From: Leptolyngbya sp. FACHB-8
Lineage (GTDB): Bacteria; Cyanobacteriota; Cyanobacteriia; Elainellales; Elainellaceae
Direction: 5' to 3'
DNA: 45,245 nt
Assembly (NCBI RefSeq): GCF_014695575.1
Contig: NZ_JACJOO010000081.1
Coordinates: 1 to 45,245, forward strand
Part shown: positions 44,222-45,245 of the stretch, piece after piece
Layout: each line of letters starts with the position of its first letter
Position numbering within the stretch: position 1 is the stretch's first letter
Position numbers and translations under genes: made by a program
Notes under the pieces: model-generated
What the model saw: only the letters and a program-made list of their open reading frames with translations
Databases searched by the model: none
What the model was told of the DNA's origin: nothing

Positions 44222-45245
44222 CTACCAGGGGTTTCCAATTAGCGTAAAGGCTGCCCAGTAATACGGGTGCGACAATGTCTGCCCGATCACAGCACGGGCA
44301 CTTTCTGGGGGAAGCCGCAGGCTTTCTACTTTGCCTAATCCCACCAGTTGGCCGTTCTCATCTACAGCAACTTCTCCCCGTGCCATCGCAATCTGGGCTT
44401 GGCGCAGCGCTTCCGCTTTAATCGGCTCTACCTGGAGGCCTTCGTAGAAGCGGGCCATGAGAGCGGCTGTAGCAGCATCACTGACATACCAGAGACTTGC
44501 GACTGCCGATTTCACGCCGCTTTGAACGGCTAACCCAGCAAAGCCTAACTCTGCCTGTTCGTTCCCCAGGGCGGTACGGCAGGCACTCAGCACCAGCAAC
44601 TCCACAGGCGGATTATTCCAACCCAACTGCCGCACCTGGTCCATACGGAGCCGCTCATTCCAGAGCTGAATGTAAGATTCACCTGCATCCCCCGCCACGA
44701 AGTCAGCATGGGTAGCCAGGTGGATAATGCCAAACGGCTGTTGCTCTCGGGCGTCCTGAAGGTTCTGAAGCGTACTCTCATTATTGAGGAGTACCTTGCC
44801 GCCCCACACCTGGAGGGCCAGGGCGTCTACCTCTAGCGGTACTGCTGGAAGTGGCGTTTGGCCCTGAGTGCTTTCGGCAATACCCATTGCCAGCATAGAA
44901 CTATCGCGAATATCCACATAGCGAGTATCCGTGAGGCTGATGCTAGGCATCAGGCCAACGCTGAACTGCTCAATTAAAAATTGCTGACCGTCGTAGAGAG
45001 CGGAGTAGGGAAGCGATCGCAACCCTGCTTCCGGTAAGAACACTAGGTTAGTAATTTCCAAACGGCGCAAATCTGCCAGGATGGGCGAAATAATCCACTC
45101 ATATAACTGCTGGCCCGAGGTGCGATAGCGGGTGTTGTTGATGTTGACGGGGTTGGTAATGTCATTGCGGAAGGTACGGGCAGTCTCCATCAGGCGCGAT
45201 CGCGTCGCTTCCGGCACCCGATAGCGAATCAATCCTCCGTGAGCG
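44222..45245 (-). CDS. CHAT (caspase-like peptidase) domain protein, 5' end outside window
   Basis: The C-terminal 341 residues are visible; the frame is open to the window edge. This is a complete CHAT domain: LADLRRLEITNLVFLPEAGL, RSLPYSALYDGQQFLIEQFS, the catalytic His in GIIHLATHADF (codon at 44708-44710), the catalytic Cys in LLVLSACRTALG (44579-44581) and GVKSAVASLWYVSDAATAAL, ending HPYYWAAFTLIGNPW. CHAT domains are clan CD cysteine peptidases; in cyanobacteria they are often preceded by TPR repeats, which would lie beyond the window. The His-Cys dyad is intact, so activity is expected. It converges on the DUF928 pair. Confidence 0.92.
   Translation of the reverse strand, partial: AHGGLIRYRVPEATRSRLMETARTFRNDITNPVNINNTRYRTSGQQLYEWIISPILADLRRLEITNLVFLPEAGLRSLPYSALYDGQQFLIEQFSVGLMPSISLTDTRYVDIRDSSMLAMGIAESTQGQTPLPAVPLEVDALALQVWGGKVLLNNESTLQNLQDAREQQPFGIIHLATHADFVAGDAGESYIQLWNERLRMDQVRQLGWNNPPVELLVLSACRTALGNEQAELGFAGLAVQSGVKSAVASLWYVSDAATAALMARFYEGLQVEPIKAEALRQAQIAMARGEVAVDENGQLVGLGKVESLRLPPESARAVIGQTLSHPYYWAAFTLIGNPW

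Overview
The window comes from a filamentous-type or Leptolyngbya/Oscillatoria-like cyanobacterium. The evidence is the very frequent HIP1 octamer GCGATCGC, three phycobilisome linker genes, and a set of families largely confined to cyanobacteria: PatD-like, DUF928, DUF1997, DUF4278, a vMAP-type HTH joined to NB-ARC, and a CHASE2 cyclase. It is chromosomal in character. I see no replication origin, CRISPR array, prophage or complete insertion sequence with a transposase. It does carry an unusual load of small palindromic elements between genes.

Layout. 0-10 kb is accessory: a GNAT acetyltransferase, an NB-ARC ATPase gene that has lost its WD40 domain, a DUF2267 protein, a run of four uncharacterised small or membrane proteins, a methyltransferase fragment, a family 4 glycosyltransferase, an RTX calcium-binding protein and a 59-residue DUF4278 gene. 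10-16 kb holds a ferritin-like diiron protein, a CHRD protein with an ECF sigma/anti-sigma pair, and a heme (DUF3365) sensor. 16-19.3 kb is phycobilisome: two rod linkers (cpcC type) divergent from a rod-core linker (cpcG), with no cpcBA in the window. 19.3-26 kb is mostly housekeeping on the minus strand: tsaB with a livF/natE-type ABC ATPase, an 8-Cys ferredoxin, hisZ with a J-domain/TPR protein, an inositol-phosphatase-like enzyme with a secreted nuclease, and a 2Fe-2S ferredoxin. A tRNA-Ser(GGA) follows at 26.4 kb, then a bifunctional rel gene, patD, an HU/cobD-like/flavoprotein run, a muramidase, an SDR and DUF1997. 36.7-45.2 kb has a ClC-CBS-USP fusion and then a signalling/envelope set: CHASE2-adenylate cyclase, two DUF928 secreted proteins and a CHAT (caspase-like) protein cut by the window edge.

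Most striking observations. (1) A 101-bp palindromic element occurs three times (114-214, 3187-3287, 26524-26624), always bounded by CTAG. One copy sits inside a WD40 remnant, and removing exactly 97 bp restores the WD40 reading frame, so the window itself shows both mobility and a CTAG target. (2) A second family of about 125 bp has paired hairpins and ends AACCTCAGTTCGGG; it occurs four times plus fragments. (3) Unrelated palindrome families share the hairpin apex GCGAAGC (or GCAAAGC). (4) The ClC protein has glutamine at the position of the gating glutamate. (5) A flavoprotein of the dihydrolipoamide-dehydrogenase fold lacks the redox-active cysteine pair. All functional statements rest on motif recognition by eye; no database search was run.
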